This document shows, one piece after another, positions 27,076-35,844 of a stretch of DNA of 64,000 nucleotides. This DNA is from an uncultured Eubacteriales bacterium. GTDB lineage: Bacteria > Bacillota > Clostridia > Oscillospirales > Acutalibacteraceae. Numbering within the stretch: the first letter of the stretch is position 1; every line of letters begins with the position of its first letter. The notes beneath the pieces were generated by a model, which did not search any database, had not been told where the DNA came from, and saw only the letters and a list, made by a program, of their open reading frames with translations. Where the stretch lies: contig CASFEZ010000003.1 in assembly GCA_949293815.1 (NCBI GenBank), positions 1 through 64,000 of the forward strand. The letters are read 5' to 3'. The position numbers and the translations under genes are program-made.

Positions 27076-27123
27076 AATCAAATGTACCAATAGATTACTT
27101 TCTACACGGAAGGATGACCAAAC

Positions 27124-27597
27124 ATGGCAGAAGAATTTATTCTGACCCAAGCCGGTCTGGAGGAACTCAAGGCGGAGCTGAAGGAGCTGCGCACCACCGG
27201 CCGGACGGATATTGCCGAGAAAATCAAGGAAGCCAAATCTTTCGGCGACCTTTCCGAAAACAGCGAATATGACGAAGCCAAGTCTGACCAGGGCAAATTG
27301 GAAGCGCGTATTGCGGAAATCGAATATATGCTGCAGCATGTCCGCATTGTTGATGAAGACAGCCTTTCCACGGAAACCGTGCATGTCGGCTCAAAGGTTT
27401 TGATTTATGATACGGAATTTGACGAAAATTTGGAATATCAGATTGTTGGTTTCCCGCAGGCGGATCCGGTGAAGAATAAAATCTCCGATGAATCCCCCGT
27501 CGGCAAAGCGCTGCTGGGGCATAAAATCGGCGATGTGGTAGAGGCGGAAACCCCTACCGGTATTGTGAAATTTAAAATTCTGGAGATTTCCAAATAA
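27124..27597 (+). CDS. greA: Transcription elongation factor GreA
   Basis: This 157-residue protein rescues backtracked RNA polymerase by stimulating transcript cleavage. It has an N-terminal antiparallel coiled coil with the acidic tip FGDLSENSEYDEAKSDQG and a C-terminal FKBP-like domain ending HKIGDVVEAETPTGIVKFKI. Length and motifs are standard. It is cotranscribed with lysS, which starts 18 bases after the greA stop behind a GGAGGA site. Confidence 0.96.
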   Translation: MAEEFILTQAGLEELKAELKELRTTGRTDIAEKIKEAKSFGDLSENSEYDEAKSDQGKLEARIAEIEYMLQHVRIVDEDSLSTETVHVGSKVLIYDTEFDENLEYQIVGFPQADPVKNKISDESPVGKALLGHKIGDVVEAETPTGIVKFKILEISK

Positions 27598-27615
27598 CCA
27601 TCGGAGGACCCTGAT

Positions 27616-29112
27616 ATGGCAGATGATAGAAAGAACCCCTCTCCGGCTGCGGAAAGCGACAGCAATTCTCTGCGCGCCATCCGGCTGGAAAAATTAGAGG
27701 AAATGCAGCGCAGCGGCGCGGACCCGTTCCGAATTACCACCGCCCACCCGACCCATACCGCCGCTGAAATTTTGGCGGATTTTGAAAACCTGGAAGAAAA
27801 AGATGTCACCATCTGCGGTCGTATTATGACCTGGCGCAATATGGGCAAGGCGAATTTTATCGATGTGCACGACCGCTCGGGCAAAATGCAGGTCTATGTG
27901 CGCATGGACGATGTAGGCAAAGAGGTATTTACCGCCTTCAAAAAATGGGATATCGGCGATCTTGTCGAAATTACCGGCTTTGTTTTTAAGACCAAGCGCG
28001 GCGAAATTTCCGTTCACGCCAAGTCCCTGCGCCTGTTGGCAAAGTCCCTGCTTCCTCTGCCCGAAAAATTCCACGGTCTGACCAATACCGATACCCGCTA
28101 CCGCCAGCGCTATCTGGATTTGATTGTCAACCCCGAGGTCAAGGATACCTTTATCAAACGCTCCCAGGTGATTCGCGAGATACGCAATTATCTGGACGCG
28201 CAGAACTTTATGGAAGTGGAAACGCCCATGCTGGTGTCCAACGCCGGCGGCGCGGCGGCACGCCCGTTTTTGACGCACCACAATGCCCTGAACGAGGACT
28301 TCAAGCTGCGCATTTCCCTGGAACTGTACCTCAAACGCCTGATTGTCGGCGGCATGGAGCGTGTGTACGAGATTGGCCGCGTATTCCGCAACGAAGGGCT
28401 GGATGTGCGCCATAACCCGGAATTTACCCTGATGGAGCTGTACCAGGCGTATACCGACTATCACGGCATGATGGACTTAATGGAAGGGCTGATTCGCACC
28501 GTTGCCGAAAAGGTCTGCGGCTCTGCCGTGGTCAAATATGCCGACGCCGAGCTGGATTTTTCCAAGCCGTTTGCCCGTATCACCATGATTGACGCGGTGA
28601 AGCAATACGCGGGCGTGGATTTTGACGCGATAACCTTTGAAGAGGCCAAAGCCCTTGCCAAAGAGCGGGGCATTGCCTTTGAAGAGCGCCATCAAAAAGG
28701 CGATTTGCTGAACCTGTTCTTTGAGGAGTATGTGGAAGAGCATCTGATTCAGCCGACCTTTGTGATGGATTACCCGATTGAGGTTTCACCTTTAACGAAG
28801 AGAAAGCCCGATAAGCCCGATTTTACCGAGCGTTTTGAGCTGTTTGTTTACGGTCGCGAATTGGCAAACGCCTATTCGGAGCTGAATGACCCCATCGACC
28901 AGCGCGGACGCTTTGTGGAGCAGGAAAAGCTGCTGGCTGCCGGCGATGAGGAAGCCAACCATACCGATGAGGATTTCCTGACCGCCCTTGAATACGGCAT
29001 GCCCCCCACAGGCGGAGTGGGCATGGGTATTGACCGGCTTGTGATGCTGCTGACCGACAGCGCCGCCATCCGCGATGTGTTGCTGTTCCCGACAATGAAG
29101 CCGTTGGATTAA
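27616..29112 (+). CDS. lysS: Class II lysyl-tRNA synthetase
   Basis: This 498-residue synthetase has an N-terminal OB-fold anticodon-binding domain (DVTICGRIMTWRNMGKANFID) and a class II catalytic core. Motif 2 is RVFRNEGLDVRHNPEFTLME and motif 3 is GVGMGIDRLVMLLTDS. The C terminus (RDVLLFPTMKPLD) matches the family end, so the gene is complete. It is the last core gene before the AT-rich island; no sign of disruption is seen at its 3' end. Confidence 0.97.
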   Translation: MADDRKNPSPAAESDSNSLRAIRLEKLEEMQRSGADPFRITTAHPTHTAAEILADFENLEEKDVTICGRIMTWRNMGKANFIDVHDRSGKMQVYVRMDDVGKEVFTAFKKWDIGDLVEITGFVFKTKRGEISVHAKSLRLLAKSLLPLPEKFHGLTNTDTRYRQRYLDLIVNPEVKDTFIKRSQVIREIRNYLDAQNFMEVETPMLVSNAGGAAARPFLTHHNALNEDFKLRISLELYLKRLIVGGMERVYEIGRVFRNEGLDVRHNPEFTLMELYQAYTDYHGMMDLMEGLIRTVAEKVCGSAVVKYADAELDFSKPFARITMIDAVKQYAGVDFDAITFEEAKALAKERGIAFEERHQKGDLLNLFFEEYVEEHLIQPTFVMDYPIEVSPLTKRKPDKPDFTERFELFVYGRELANAYSELNDPIDQRGRFVEQEKLLAAGDEEANHTDEDFLTALEYGMPPTGGVGMGIDRLVMLLTDSAAIRDVLLFPTMKPLD

Positions 29113-29763
29113 ATTACCCTTTATAATTCTTCATAATTCTCGATAATTCGACTTATGAACGGGTTTACACCAGCAACTTACACCAATTTACACCATCGGT
29201 ACACCAAACCGAACACAATCGCATAATTTTCTTGAGCCTACTGTGTTTTATTGCATAGTAGGCTCTTTTTTTGCCTTGTTTATCTTACTTTCACGCAAGA
29301 TAAACAGGGCAATTTATTTTTTTCAAAAGGGGGGTTAATTTTTGCAATTTTTTTCAGCAATCCAATACAGAGGGCAAAACAAGAGACCTCTGAGATCCTT
29401 GAAAACTGAATATACAGCTCACAGGTACGTTACCTGCATCGGAGCAATCCGAGCCGCGAAGTGAGTGCGCCACGATCTTCCGAACGGGAGGGAGCGATAA
29501 AACTTACACTTCTTTAATTTGTCGGCAGACAAAGACGGCGATGACAGATGCAGGCGATAATGATACTTCCGTAATTCGCGGTCGGTCCATAATGAAGGGG
29601 CGAGGGTGAGATTCCCATGAAGCTGCTTGCAACAGCCGCCTGTGTTGTTCCCTTTACATCCGGGGTGTTGAGAACAAATAGGATGTACGACCTAAGCGTA
29701 TAAATGATGTTTATGCGCTTAGGTGGTTCAAAAGGCAAATATAAAAGAAAGGAGCTTGAAAAA
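29113..29763 (+). other. Island left junction and structured leader of parA
   Basis: This 650-base interval holds no convincing gene. It begins with AT-rich DNA and four TACACCA repeats (29167-29206), then a terminator (29234-29272). A probable structured RNA follows: CTCAC (29418-29422) pairs with GTGAG (29461-29465) around two perfect hairpins, CAGGTA/TACCTG (29422-29436) and TCGGA/TCCGA (29439-29452), making a three-way junction. Near the end, CCTAAGCGTATAAA (29691-29704) pairs with GTTTATGCGCTTAGG (29709-29723). Such long leaders before parA are usual in clostridial conjugative elements. No integrase, tRNA or clear attachment repeat is seen. Confidence 0.55.
29234..29272 (+). terminator. 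Terminator in the lysS-parA interval
   Basis: GAGCCTACT (29234-29242) pairs with AGTAGGCTC (29256-29264), followed by TTTTTTT. It lies 120 bases after lysS and could end either the lysS transcript or an element transcript. Confidence 0.9.
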
Positions 29764-30588
29764 GTGAACTGTAAAGTAATTGCAATCGAAAATCAGAAAG
29801 GAGGTACGGGCAAATCTACTACGGCATTGAACCTCGGTGTCGGTCTTAAAATGAAAGGCAAAAAGGTTTTGCTTATTGACGCCGATCCGCAGGGTTCGCT
29901 TTCAATCAGTCTCGGAATCAAAAGACCGGACGAGTTAGATGTTTCCCTTGCAACCTTAATGAGTAAGGTAATCGACAACAAACCGTTTGATGATGACTAC
30001 GGTATCATTCATTGTAATGAGGGTATCGACCTGATGCCCTGTAATGTGGAACTGTCCGGTATCGAAAGTTATCTGTTTACGGTGATGAGCCGAGAGTGCA
30101 TTATGAGAACCTATGTAAATCAAATAAAAAAGAACTACGACTATATTCTCATAGATTGCACCCCGTCGCTCGGACTTCTGCCAATCAATGCTTTTGTTGC
30201 GGCAGACAGTATCATTGTACCGAGCCAGCCGAGGATATTATCTACCAAAGGTCTTGACCTACTCTTGCGTACCTATTCTCAGGTCAAGCGAGGGATTAAC
30301 CCAGAACTGAAAACCGACGGTATCCTCTTTACAATGGTTGACGCACGAACTGTAAACGACAGATCGGTTATTGAGTCAATGCGTGAAACCTTTGGAATGA
30401 AAATCAATGTATTTGACACCTTTATCCCCACTTCTGTCCGTGTGACCGAAGCCAATATGGAGGGCAAGAGTATCTTTGCCTATGACAATAAGTGCAAGGT
30501 TGCGGACGCATACAGAAACTTGACGAAGGAGGTGCTGGACATTGCCGCGCGTGAAAAAGCTCGACTTAGGAATGACGGCTCTCGATGA
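29764..30588 (+). CDS. parA: ParA-family partition ATPase
   Basis: This 274-residue P-loop ATPase belongs to the ParA/Soj family. The deviant Walker A is ENQKGGTGKSTTALNLG, with LLIDADPQGSLS and DYILIDCTPSLG as the further motifs. It would normally partition a plasmid or excised ICE. I chose the GTG at 29764, which has AAAGGAGC upstream and the usual family N terminus (MNCKVIAIENQKGG); an upstream in-frame ATG at 29704 sits inside a hairpin. The downstream parB is truncated, so the partition function is probably lost. It is the best evidence that the island descends from a conjugative element. Confidence 0.94.
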   Translation: MNCKVIAIENQKGGTGKSTTALNLGVGLKMKGKKVLLIDADPQGSLSISLGIKRPDELDVSLATLMSKVIDNKPFDDDYGIIHCNEGIDLMPCNVELSGIESYLFTVMSRECIMRTYVNQIKKNYDYILIDCTPSLGLLPINAFVAADSIIVPSQPRILSTKGLDLLLRTYSQVKRGINPELKTDGILFTMVDARTVNDRSVIESMRETFGMKINVFDTFIPTSVRVTEANMEGKSIFAYDNKCKVADAYRNLTKEVLDIAAREKARLRNDGSR

Positions 30589-30733
30589 GCTGTTTATGAA
30601 TGACAAGGAGCGAGCCGAAAACAAGCTCCCAAAAATCTTTGATATTCCGCTTTCGGAAATTGACGATTTCCCTGATCACCCTTACCGCGTCCTTGATGAT
30701 GAGGATATCTGCAACGGGCAAGAAATATCATAG
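30551..30733 (+). pseudogene. Truncated ParB N-terminal fragment
   Basis: The GTG at 30551 overlaps the 3' end of parA, as is usual for parAB. The product begins MKKLDLGMTALDELFMNDKE and continues to IPLSEIDDFPDHPYRVLDDED, the start of the ParB nuclease-like domain. At about 30708 it stops resembling ParB and terminates after 60 codons. Full ParB proteins have some 280-330 residues including a helix-turn-helix. The following sequence is unrelated, so the gene was cut by a deletion or rearrangement. Confidence 0.85.
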
Positions 30734-30860
30734 AAAAAGCAGTTGCAGCAATATGAAGAATCCATCGCAAATCTCAAAATCGGATGCTATAAACCGCGGA
30801 TATGAGCCATGTGAAAAATGCTATTGATAATCTAAAAAATAAATGTTGCCAAGAAAAATA

Positions 30861-30900
30861 CCACCAACTCACATTTTTATGCGAGCCGGTGGCTCTTTTT
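30861..30900 (+). terminator. Terminator after the parAB remnant
   Basis: CCACC-AA-CTC (30861-30870) pairs with GAG-CC-GGTGG (30883-30892) with a two-base internal loop, followed by CTCTTTTT. Confidence 0.7.
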
Positions 30901-30959
30901 CGCTTGGTTGGTCCTATAAAATTTAAAAACTAAAAAAGTTTGAAATTGCACCCTTTTTG

Positions 30960-30988
30960 TTGATTAGACAAATTTATTGTGGTATAAT
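30960..30988 (+). promoter_or_regulatory. Promoter of the small HTH gene
   Basis: TTGATT (30960-30965) and TATAAT (30983-30988) have a 17-base spacer. Unlike most island promoters it has a recognisable -35 box and no 18-bp palindrome, only a half-site-like TTGCACCC just upstream (30947-30954). Confidence 0.7.
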
Positions 30989-31048
30989 ATAATTAATCAG
31001 TCGCGATGTAAGGTAGACTGATAACACTCTCGCCGAAGGGGAATCACT

Positions 31049-31252
31049 ATGGCTGTCAGATACAATAAACTTTGGAAAATATTGATTGACAAGAAGATGA
31101 AGAAAAAGGATCTGCAAGAAGCTGCACATATTACGCATTATCAAATGATGAAGCTTGCAAGAGATGAAGATATCACAACAGAGGTCATTGGTGGCATTTG
31201 CAAAGCTCTTGCCTGCACTCCTGATGAAATAATGGAATTTTACGATGAGTAA
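31049..31252 (+). CDS. Small Cro/CI-type HTH regulator
   Basis: This 67-residue protein is a bare helix-turn-helix of the YozG/HTH_26 type. It starts MAVRYNKLWKILIDKKMKKK and ends with ICKALACTPDEIMEF, both typical of the family. It has no effector domain. The start follows AAGGGGAA. It stands directly upstream of the operator-controlled WYL gene, so it may be a second regulator of the island, but nothing in the sequence says which site it binds. Confidence 0.88.
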   Translation: MAVRYNKLWKILIDKKMKKKDLQEAAHITHYQMMKLARDEDITTEVIGGICKALACTPDEIMEFYDE

Positions 31253-31264
31253 AAAATGCATTAG

Positions 31265-31299
31265 TGCACCAAATGTGGTGCATATATATGATGTAAAAT
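31265..31299 (+). promoter_or_regulatory. Operator site A and promoter of the WYL-mcrBC operon
   Basis: TGCACCA-AATG-TGGTGCA (31265-31282) is a perfect 7+7 inverted repeat. A -10 box TAAAAT lies at 31294-31299, 11 bases further. No -35 consensus is present. Between it and the WYL start lies a small CAGCC/GGCTG hairpin (31312-31324). This is the most symmetric of the nine copies, and it precedes the likely regulator, which suggests autoregulation. Confidence 0.8.
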
Positions 31300-31352
31300 A
31301 TATTGGGGTGTCAGCCCACGGCTGCACAGGGATATAATGAGGTGTAACGTTT

Positions 31353-32342
31353 ATGGAAAGTTTTGAACCGAAGAAATTGGCACTTATAAGAATCTGGCAG
31401 ATTCTTAAGGATTACAGTGATTACGATCATCCCCTTACTCAGGAAGATATCGCCGTAAAATTGGAAAATGAATACGGTATCGTTATTGAAAGAAAGGCGA
31501 TCAGCAGAAATATTTCGCTGCTGAAGGAAGCAGGGGTCAATATAGAGTCGCGCAGAGCCGGAAGCTATCTTGAATGCAGAGATTTTGAAGACTCAGAGCT
31601 GCATATGCTGATCGACGGCGTTTTAAGCAGTAAGCATATTACCGCAAAGCACTCCAAGGACATCATAGAACGGCTTTGCGGTCTGTCAAACAAGTATTTT
31701 CGCTCAAATGTCAAGCACATTCATTCGGTCAATGATTGGTACAAAACGGACAATCAAGCTTTATTTTATAATATTGAACTGATCGATATAGCTATCGACG
31801 AAGGAAAGCAGATACATTACGATTATAACAAGTACGGAGTTGATAAGAAACTCCATAAGTCTTCTCATCAATATGTGTCCCCTTATCTGATGATTTTGCA
31901 CAATCAGCGCTATTACCTTATGGCATACAGCGAATATTGGGGCAATATAGTGTTCCATAGATTGGATCGAATCACCAATATGATTGTTTCAGATGAAAAG
32001 GCTACTCCAATCTGTAATGTACCCGGCTATGAAAACGGTATCAATTACAAGGAGCTGTCCTCTGCCATGCCTTATATGTATACCGACCGACCTGAATACA
32101 TTGACTTTATTGCCGATATTGGAATAATCGACCAGATTATTGACTGGTTCGGCAGCGATATTCGCATCGCAAAAACCGATGAGGAGAGCAAGGTCAGAAT
32201 TAGCGTTAAGGCAAGCCCAAACGCTATGGTGCACTGGGCGATGCAGTATATTAACTATGTGGAAGTTATTTCACCACCTGCCATACGTGATAGAATTAGA
32301 GATGGACTTCAACATGGCATTTCAAAATATTCAAAAATCTAA
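31353..32342 (+). CDS. WYL-domain transcriptional regulator
   Basis: This 329-residue protein has an N-terminal winged helix-turn-helix (residues about 10-70, including TQEDIAVKLENEYGIVIERK), a WYL domain in the middle (HYDYNKYG, then YLMILHNQRYYLMAYSEYWG) and a WCX-like C-terminal region. WYL proteins are known regulators of phage defence and DNA damage responses; CapW and BrxR are dimeric repressors binding inverted repeats, and PafBC is an activator. Its gene sits directly behind operator site A and leads into mcrBC with a 24-base gap. I infer it is the protein that binds the nine island palindromes. Confidence 0.9.
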   Translation: MESFEPKKLALIRIWQILKDYSDYDHPLTQEDIAVKLENEYGIVIERKAISRNISLLKEAGVNIESRRAGSYLECRDFEDSELHMLIDGVLSSKHITAKHSKDIIERLCGLSNKYFRSNVKHIHSVNDWYKTDNQALFYNIELIDIAIDEGKQIHYDYNKYGVDKKLHKSSHQYVSPYLMILHNQRYYLMAYSEYWGNIVFHRLDRITNMIVSDEKATPICNVPGYENGINYKELSSAMPYMYTDRPEYIDFIADIGIIDQIIDWFGSDIRIAKTDEESKVRISVKASPNAMVHWAMQYINYVEVISPPAIRDRIRDGLQHGISKYSKI

Positions 32343-32366
32343 GTAATTCAAAAGGAGTTTGTAGAT

Positions 32367-34073
32367 ATGTATAGAGAAGCGGACAAAACGGTTTATGAGT
32401 TATATGATTCTTTCGTTCAAAGGGTGTTAGTTGACAAAAAGGACTTTTTTGACGATAGTGACGATTTGCTCCTTACTAAAGAAAATCTTGAGGAATGTAA
32501 AAAACGGTTCATTGAGAATTACGATGAAGATAAAGATCGTAATTTGTCTGAAAAAGCAAAATGGCAATTTGAGGGTGCTTCTGAACCGGTGCAAAGATTG
32601 TTTGCACATGCTATATGGCTTTGGGGATTCTCGGTCAATGAAAGCAAAAATAGCGATTTGATATATATTGAAAACACAAAGAAACCACAGTATGGGTTTG
32701 CAAATTCTGGGCAACACCATCTAACAAATAAATTTGGCGAAGTTAGTTTTTGCATCAGGCTGTTTGATGCAATCTTGGAAAAGAGCATTGAAACAGTCGA
32801 AGAAGTCAAAGCATACATAGAGAAAATCTGCCTTTGTTGCGCTTATGGAGACAAAATCGAGGATTACGATATACTTAGGGATATTGATATTGTGAATACC
32901 TACTCTACATCAGTATCTATGATTCATATCCTTTTATATTTGTCTTGTCCAAACGGCTATGAACGAATCGTTTCAAATGGGCATAAACAAAAAATAGCAA
33001 ATTGTTTTGAAAATCTATTAAGTGAAGACGAAAAAACGCTTTATCTTGATCGTCGCATAAAGTGCATTCGCGACAAGTTGGCAGAAAAAATTGGAGATGC
33101 ATCTTTTGATTTTTACGATTATGCAAAAATTTATTCGTTATGGAATTTAAGTGCCGGTGAAGAAGATAGCGATGAATTTGACGGTCTTAAATTCAAGAAA
33201 AACATTATTTTCTATGGTCCTCCCGGAACGAGTAAAACATACTCGGCTAAGCAACTTGCAAAATCGTTTATTCTTCGTGAACTTCTTTCCAGCAATGTTC
33301 TTTCTATGGATCAATACTTGAGCCAGGAGTATGCAGTTGAAGATTATATTTATCGGCTTCAACTTCATGCTAATTACGGCTATGAAAATTTCATCGTCGG
33401 TCAGACAATGCTTGACGGAAAAATTGAAACAGAAAAAGGATATTTTATGGAACTGTGTGAATTTGCGATAAATGACAAAGAACATCCGTATATACTTATC
33501 CTTGACGAGATTAACCGTGTTGATTTGGCACGATTATTTGGTGAGGCGTTTTCATGCATTGAGAGTCGAAACGAATCTGTTGATTTGCCGTACAAAATTG
33601 ATGGAGTTAAGCTTAAATTGACTGTTCCTGATAATCTTTATATTATTGGAACGATGAACGAAATCGATTTTTCACTGGAACGATTGGATTTCGCACTTAG
33701 AAGGCGCTTCTTGTGGTTTAAGCATGGATATAATGAGAATGTTCTTTCATCAATGTTGATAAATATCAATAACGAATCGGATAAAAGTATTTTTATAAGT
33801 CGAGCAACGGCCTTAAATAGTAAAATCCGAGAAATACGCGAACTGGGAGAGCAGTATGAAATCGGGCATGTTTTCTTCGCGGAAATACAAAACATTATTT
33901 GTAGATACTCGAATAAAAGATTATATTGGAATGCATCAAAACCCAAAGAACCGGTTGTGACTCTCTGGAAAATCTCTATTCGCCCAATGCTCGAGGCATA
34001 TCTCGATAATGTTGATGTTGATGTTAAAAATGACATTCTGAATGATTTAGAGAGAATTTATTATGGCAAGTGA
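32367..34073 (+). CDS. mcrB: McrB-like AAA+ restriction ATPase
   Basis: This 568-residue protein carries an McrB-type AAA+ domain from about residue 275: Walker A FYGPPGTSKTYSAKQLAKSF, Walker B ILILDEINRVDLARLFGEAF, and IIGTMNEIDFSLERLDFALR with sensor and Arg-finger residues. Residues 1-260 are a helical region with no recognised modified-DNA-binding domain, so target specificity is unknown. With McrC, encoded next with an 11-base overlap, it should form a type IV restriction nuclease that cuts modified DNA. It belongs to the WYL-controlled operon. Confidence 0.92.
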   Translation: MYREADKTVYELYDSFVQRVLVDKKDFFDDSDDLLLTKENLEECKKRFIENYDEDKDRNLSEKAKWQFEGASEPVQRLFAHAIWLWGFSVNESKNSDLIYIENTKKPQYGFANSGQHHLTNKFGEVSFCIRLFDAILEKSIETVEEVKAYIEKICLCCAYGDKIEDYDILRDIDIVNTYSTSVSMIHILLYLSCPNGYERIVSNGHKQKIANCFENLLSEDEKTLYLDRRIKCIRDKLAEKIGDASFDFYDYAKIYSLWNLSAGEEDSDEFDGLKFKKNIIFYGPPGTSKTYSAKQLAKSFILRELLSSNVLSMDQYLSQEYAVEDYIYRLQLHANYGYENFIVGQTMLDGKIETEKGYFMELCEFAINDKEHPYILILDEINRVDLARLFGEAFSCIESRNESVDLPYKIDGVKLKLTVPDNLYIIGTMNEIDFSLERLDFALRRRFLWFKHGYNENVLSSMLININNESDKSIFISRATALNSKIREIRELGEQYEIGHVFFAEIQNIICRYSNKRLYWNASKPKEPVVTLWKISIRPMLEAYLDNVDVDVKNDILNDLERIYYGK

Positions 34074-35367
34074 AGTTGAGTACACTGCCTGTGATTGCTT
34101 GTTCGTTTCAAAAAACGGGAAACCGGCGACCGACCCAAACGATGAGTTTTTATCATATGTTCGTAATACTTCCAAAAGTATTTATTGTTTTAGCGTGTCC
34201 AAACACGAACGTGATAAAGAATTCGAACCGGTTGTGTTTTTTGATTATGAAGCAGGACAATGGCGGTCAGGTAGATATATCGGAAATGTTGAATATCATA
34301 TTGGAAGAAAAAGATATTCTTTGACTATTGAGCCGAGGTTCGGAGAAAATATACTGCTTGAGATGTTCGGAGAAATATTCAACCTGATACTTTCCGGGGG
34401 CAAATCAAGCTTGAAATCAAACAGAAGTTCTCTTTACATAAAGATGCTTGTTTCGTTTATTTGGTCTCAAAAATTGGCAGAGGCAAATAGACATGGGCTT
34501 CCGCGTAATCGTACTACTATCAATACTCAGGGATATTCCGTTAAAGGTAAATTGATGATAAAACCATCGATCTTTTCCTACGGACGGAATAGAACTATTA
34601 TATCTCAAAGACATGAGATGACGTATGACGAAAAAGTTATAGCAATAGTCAGCTCGGCATATAATGTGTTGAAAAAAAATTATGCGTTTGAACAATTATC
34701 GCTTTCACCAAATATCAAAAACATGATCTCCGACATCGAGATGATTGGACATAATATCAAATCACTTAGAATTACAGAGAAAGACTATCAATCTATAACA
34801 TATCAGCCGATATATCAATCATTCAAAGATCTTGTTGATTTTTCTTGGCAGATAATCAATTCTTCTATGGGAATGGAAGCTCAAAATCAAGGATCCAATG
34901 TTTCCGGTTATTTAATTGATATGGCTGAAGTATGGGAGTGTTATATCCGGAGAGTTGTACAGAAGCAATTAAGAGAATTTGGATGGAAACTAATTGACTC
35001 GACATTTACTGTATATGAAACGTTGTTCTATCAGAGAAAGATTATCCCGGATATTGTTCTTGAAAAGGATGGTACCTTCTGTGTATTTGATGCAAAATAC
35101 AAGAAAATGATGTATAGAGGAATTGATGTTGATCGAGCAGATTTCTTCCAGATTCATACATACATTTCATATATGCAGCATCTTGGAACTGTGAAATTTG
35201 CAGGGCTCTTGTATCCGGTTGAGAAAGATTTTGGTTTATTAAATACAAGTACATCGTTATATAATCTTAGAGATACATGTAAGTTTATTGCTGATGGTCC
35301 CGTAATAAGTAATGATAATATTGGCAAAGAACACTTTTTTGAAGTAATCAAAAAAGGCATTATGTGA
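34063..35367 (+). CDS. mcrC: McrC-like nuclease subunit
   Basis: This 434-residue protein pairs with McrB. The N-terminal half is a beta-rich McrC adaptor domain (VEYHIGRKRYSLTIEPRFGE). The C-terminal half contains a PD-(D/E)XK nuclease with RKIIPDIVLEKDGTFCVFDA followed by KYKKM, that is PD-X-DAK. The start overlaps mcrB by 11 bases, indicating coupled translation. Length is in the family range. Codon and base use match the rest of the island rather than the flanks. Confidence 0.92.
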   Translation: MASEVEYTACDCLFVSKNGKPATDPNDEFLSYVRNTSKSIYCFSVSKHERDKEFEPVVFFDYEAGQWRSGRYIGNVEYHIGRKRYSLTIEPRFGENILLEMFGEIFNLILSGGKSSLKSNRSSLYIKMLVSFIWSQKLAEANRHGLPRNRTTINTQGYSVKGKLMIKPSIFSYGRNRTIISQRHEMTYDEKVIAIVSSAYNVLKKNYAFEQLSLSPNIKNMISDIEMIGHNIKSLRITEKDYQSITYQPIYQSFKDLVDFSWQIINSSMGMEAQNQGSNVSGYLIDMAEVWECYIRRVVQKQLREFGWKLIDSTFTVYETLFYQRKIIPDIVLEKDGTFCVFDAKYKKMMYRGIDVDRADFFQIHTYISYMQHLGTVKFAGLLYPVEKDFGLLNTSTSLYNLRDTCKFIADGPVISNDNIGKEHFFEVIKKGIM

Positions 35368-35380
35368 TGGGAGGATATAG

Positions 35381-35716
35381 GTGTTAATAGGTCCATTTTT
35401 CTATATTCGCGGAAAGCTAATTTATAATGCCTGTCCCCTTGCCGAAGGCCGAGAGCAAGCCGGGAAACTGGACAACTCTTACGGTCATGATCAACTATAT
35501 GATGACCATTTCAAAATCGGAGAGTACATAGATTATCCTCGTGGAAGGGTTGTGTGGGACAAGGAAAAGATCCATTCGATCATTTACATTGCCCCATGTA
35601 TAAATCGTGAAGATGTTCTATCTCGGATTATTGCCGCGTTTGATATTGGGGACTATGTAGTAGAATATGATGACCACTACCACTGTAAAAATTGTGTAGG
35701 CGATTTATTCAACTGA
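35381..35716 (+). CDS. Unknown small protein, YPRGRV family copy 1
   Basis: This 111-residue protein starts at a GTG behind GGGAGG, 13 bases after mcrC. I do not recognise a named domain. Its middle, IDYPRGRVVWDKEKIHSIIY, and the following NREDVLSRIIAAFDIGDYVV with a final DDHYHC align with the island protein at 47242-47625 (YYPRGRVEI, NKECIVSKVIDEFGL, SNHYHF), so the two are paralogues. It is the last gene of the WYL-mcrBC operon and is followed by a terminator. A His/Asp/Cys-rich C terminus (DDHYHCKNCVG) could bind metal. Confidence 0.7.
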   Translation: MLIGPFFYIRGKLIYNACPLAEGREQAGKLDNSYGHDQLYDDHFKIGEYIDYPRGRVVWDKEKIHSIIYIAPCINREDVLSRIIAAFDIGDYVVEYDDHYHCKNCVGDLFN

Positions 35717-35727
35717 ACAAAAATAAT

Positions 35728-35760
35728 AAAACAGAGCTGCAAAATGCGGCTCTGTTTTGC
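35728..35760 (+). terminator. Terminator of the WYL-mcrBC operon
   Basis: AAAACAGAGC (35728-35737) pairs perfectly with GCTCTGTTTT (35749-35758). Operator site B follows within five bases. Confidence 0.85.
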
Positions 35761-35762
35761 TA

Positions 35763-35796
35763 TGTACCAAATATGGTGCGAGGTTTCCAGTATAAT
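35763..35796 (+). promoter_or_regulatory. Operator site B and promoter of the lipoprotein gene
   Basis: TGTACCA-AATA-TGGTGCG (35763-35780) is followed after 10 bases by TATAAT (35791-35796). The lipoprotein gene starts at 35845. Confidence 0.8.
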
Positions 35797-35844
35797 ATAA
35801 TCACCAAAATAAACGCCGATTATTTTCGGCACAGGAGGATTTAT

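Larger units (their letters stand above)
30734..31048. other. Interval after parB fragment: terminator and promoter only
   Basis: About 315 bases without a supported gene. The first part may be remnant coding DNA: the parB frame after its stop reads KKQLQQYEESIANLKIGCY. A terminator (30861-30900) and a promoter (30960-30988) follow. Confidence 0.6.

Noticed and set aside
29167..29206. Four TACACCA repeats as a CRISPR-like or attachment array
   Set aside because: The spacing is irregular and the repeats are only seven bases; no matching copy was found at the right edge of the island.
29514..29738. Minus-strand ORF of 74 codons in the parA leader
   Set aside because: It covers the structured leader region, has no ribosome binding site in a good place and matches no domain; it is more likely a chance frame on a conserved RNA or DNA element.
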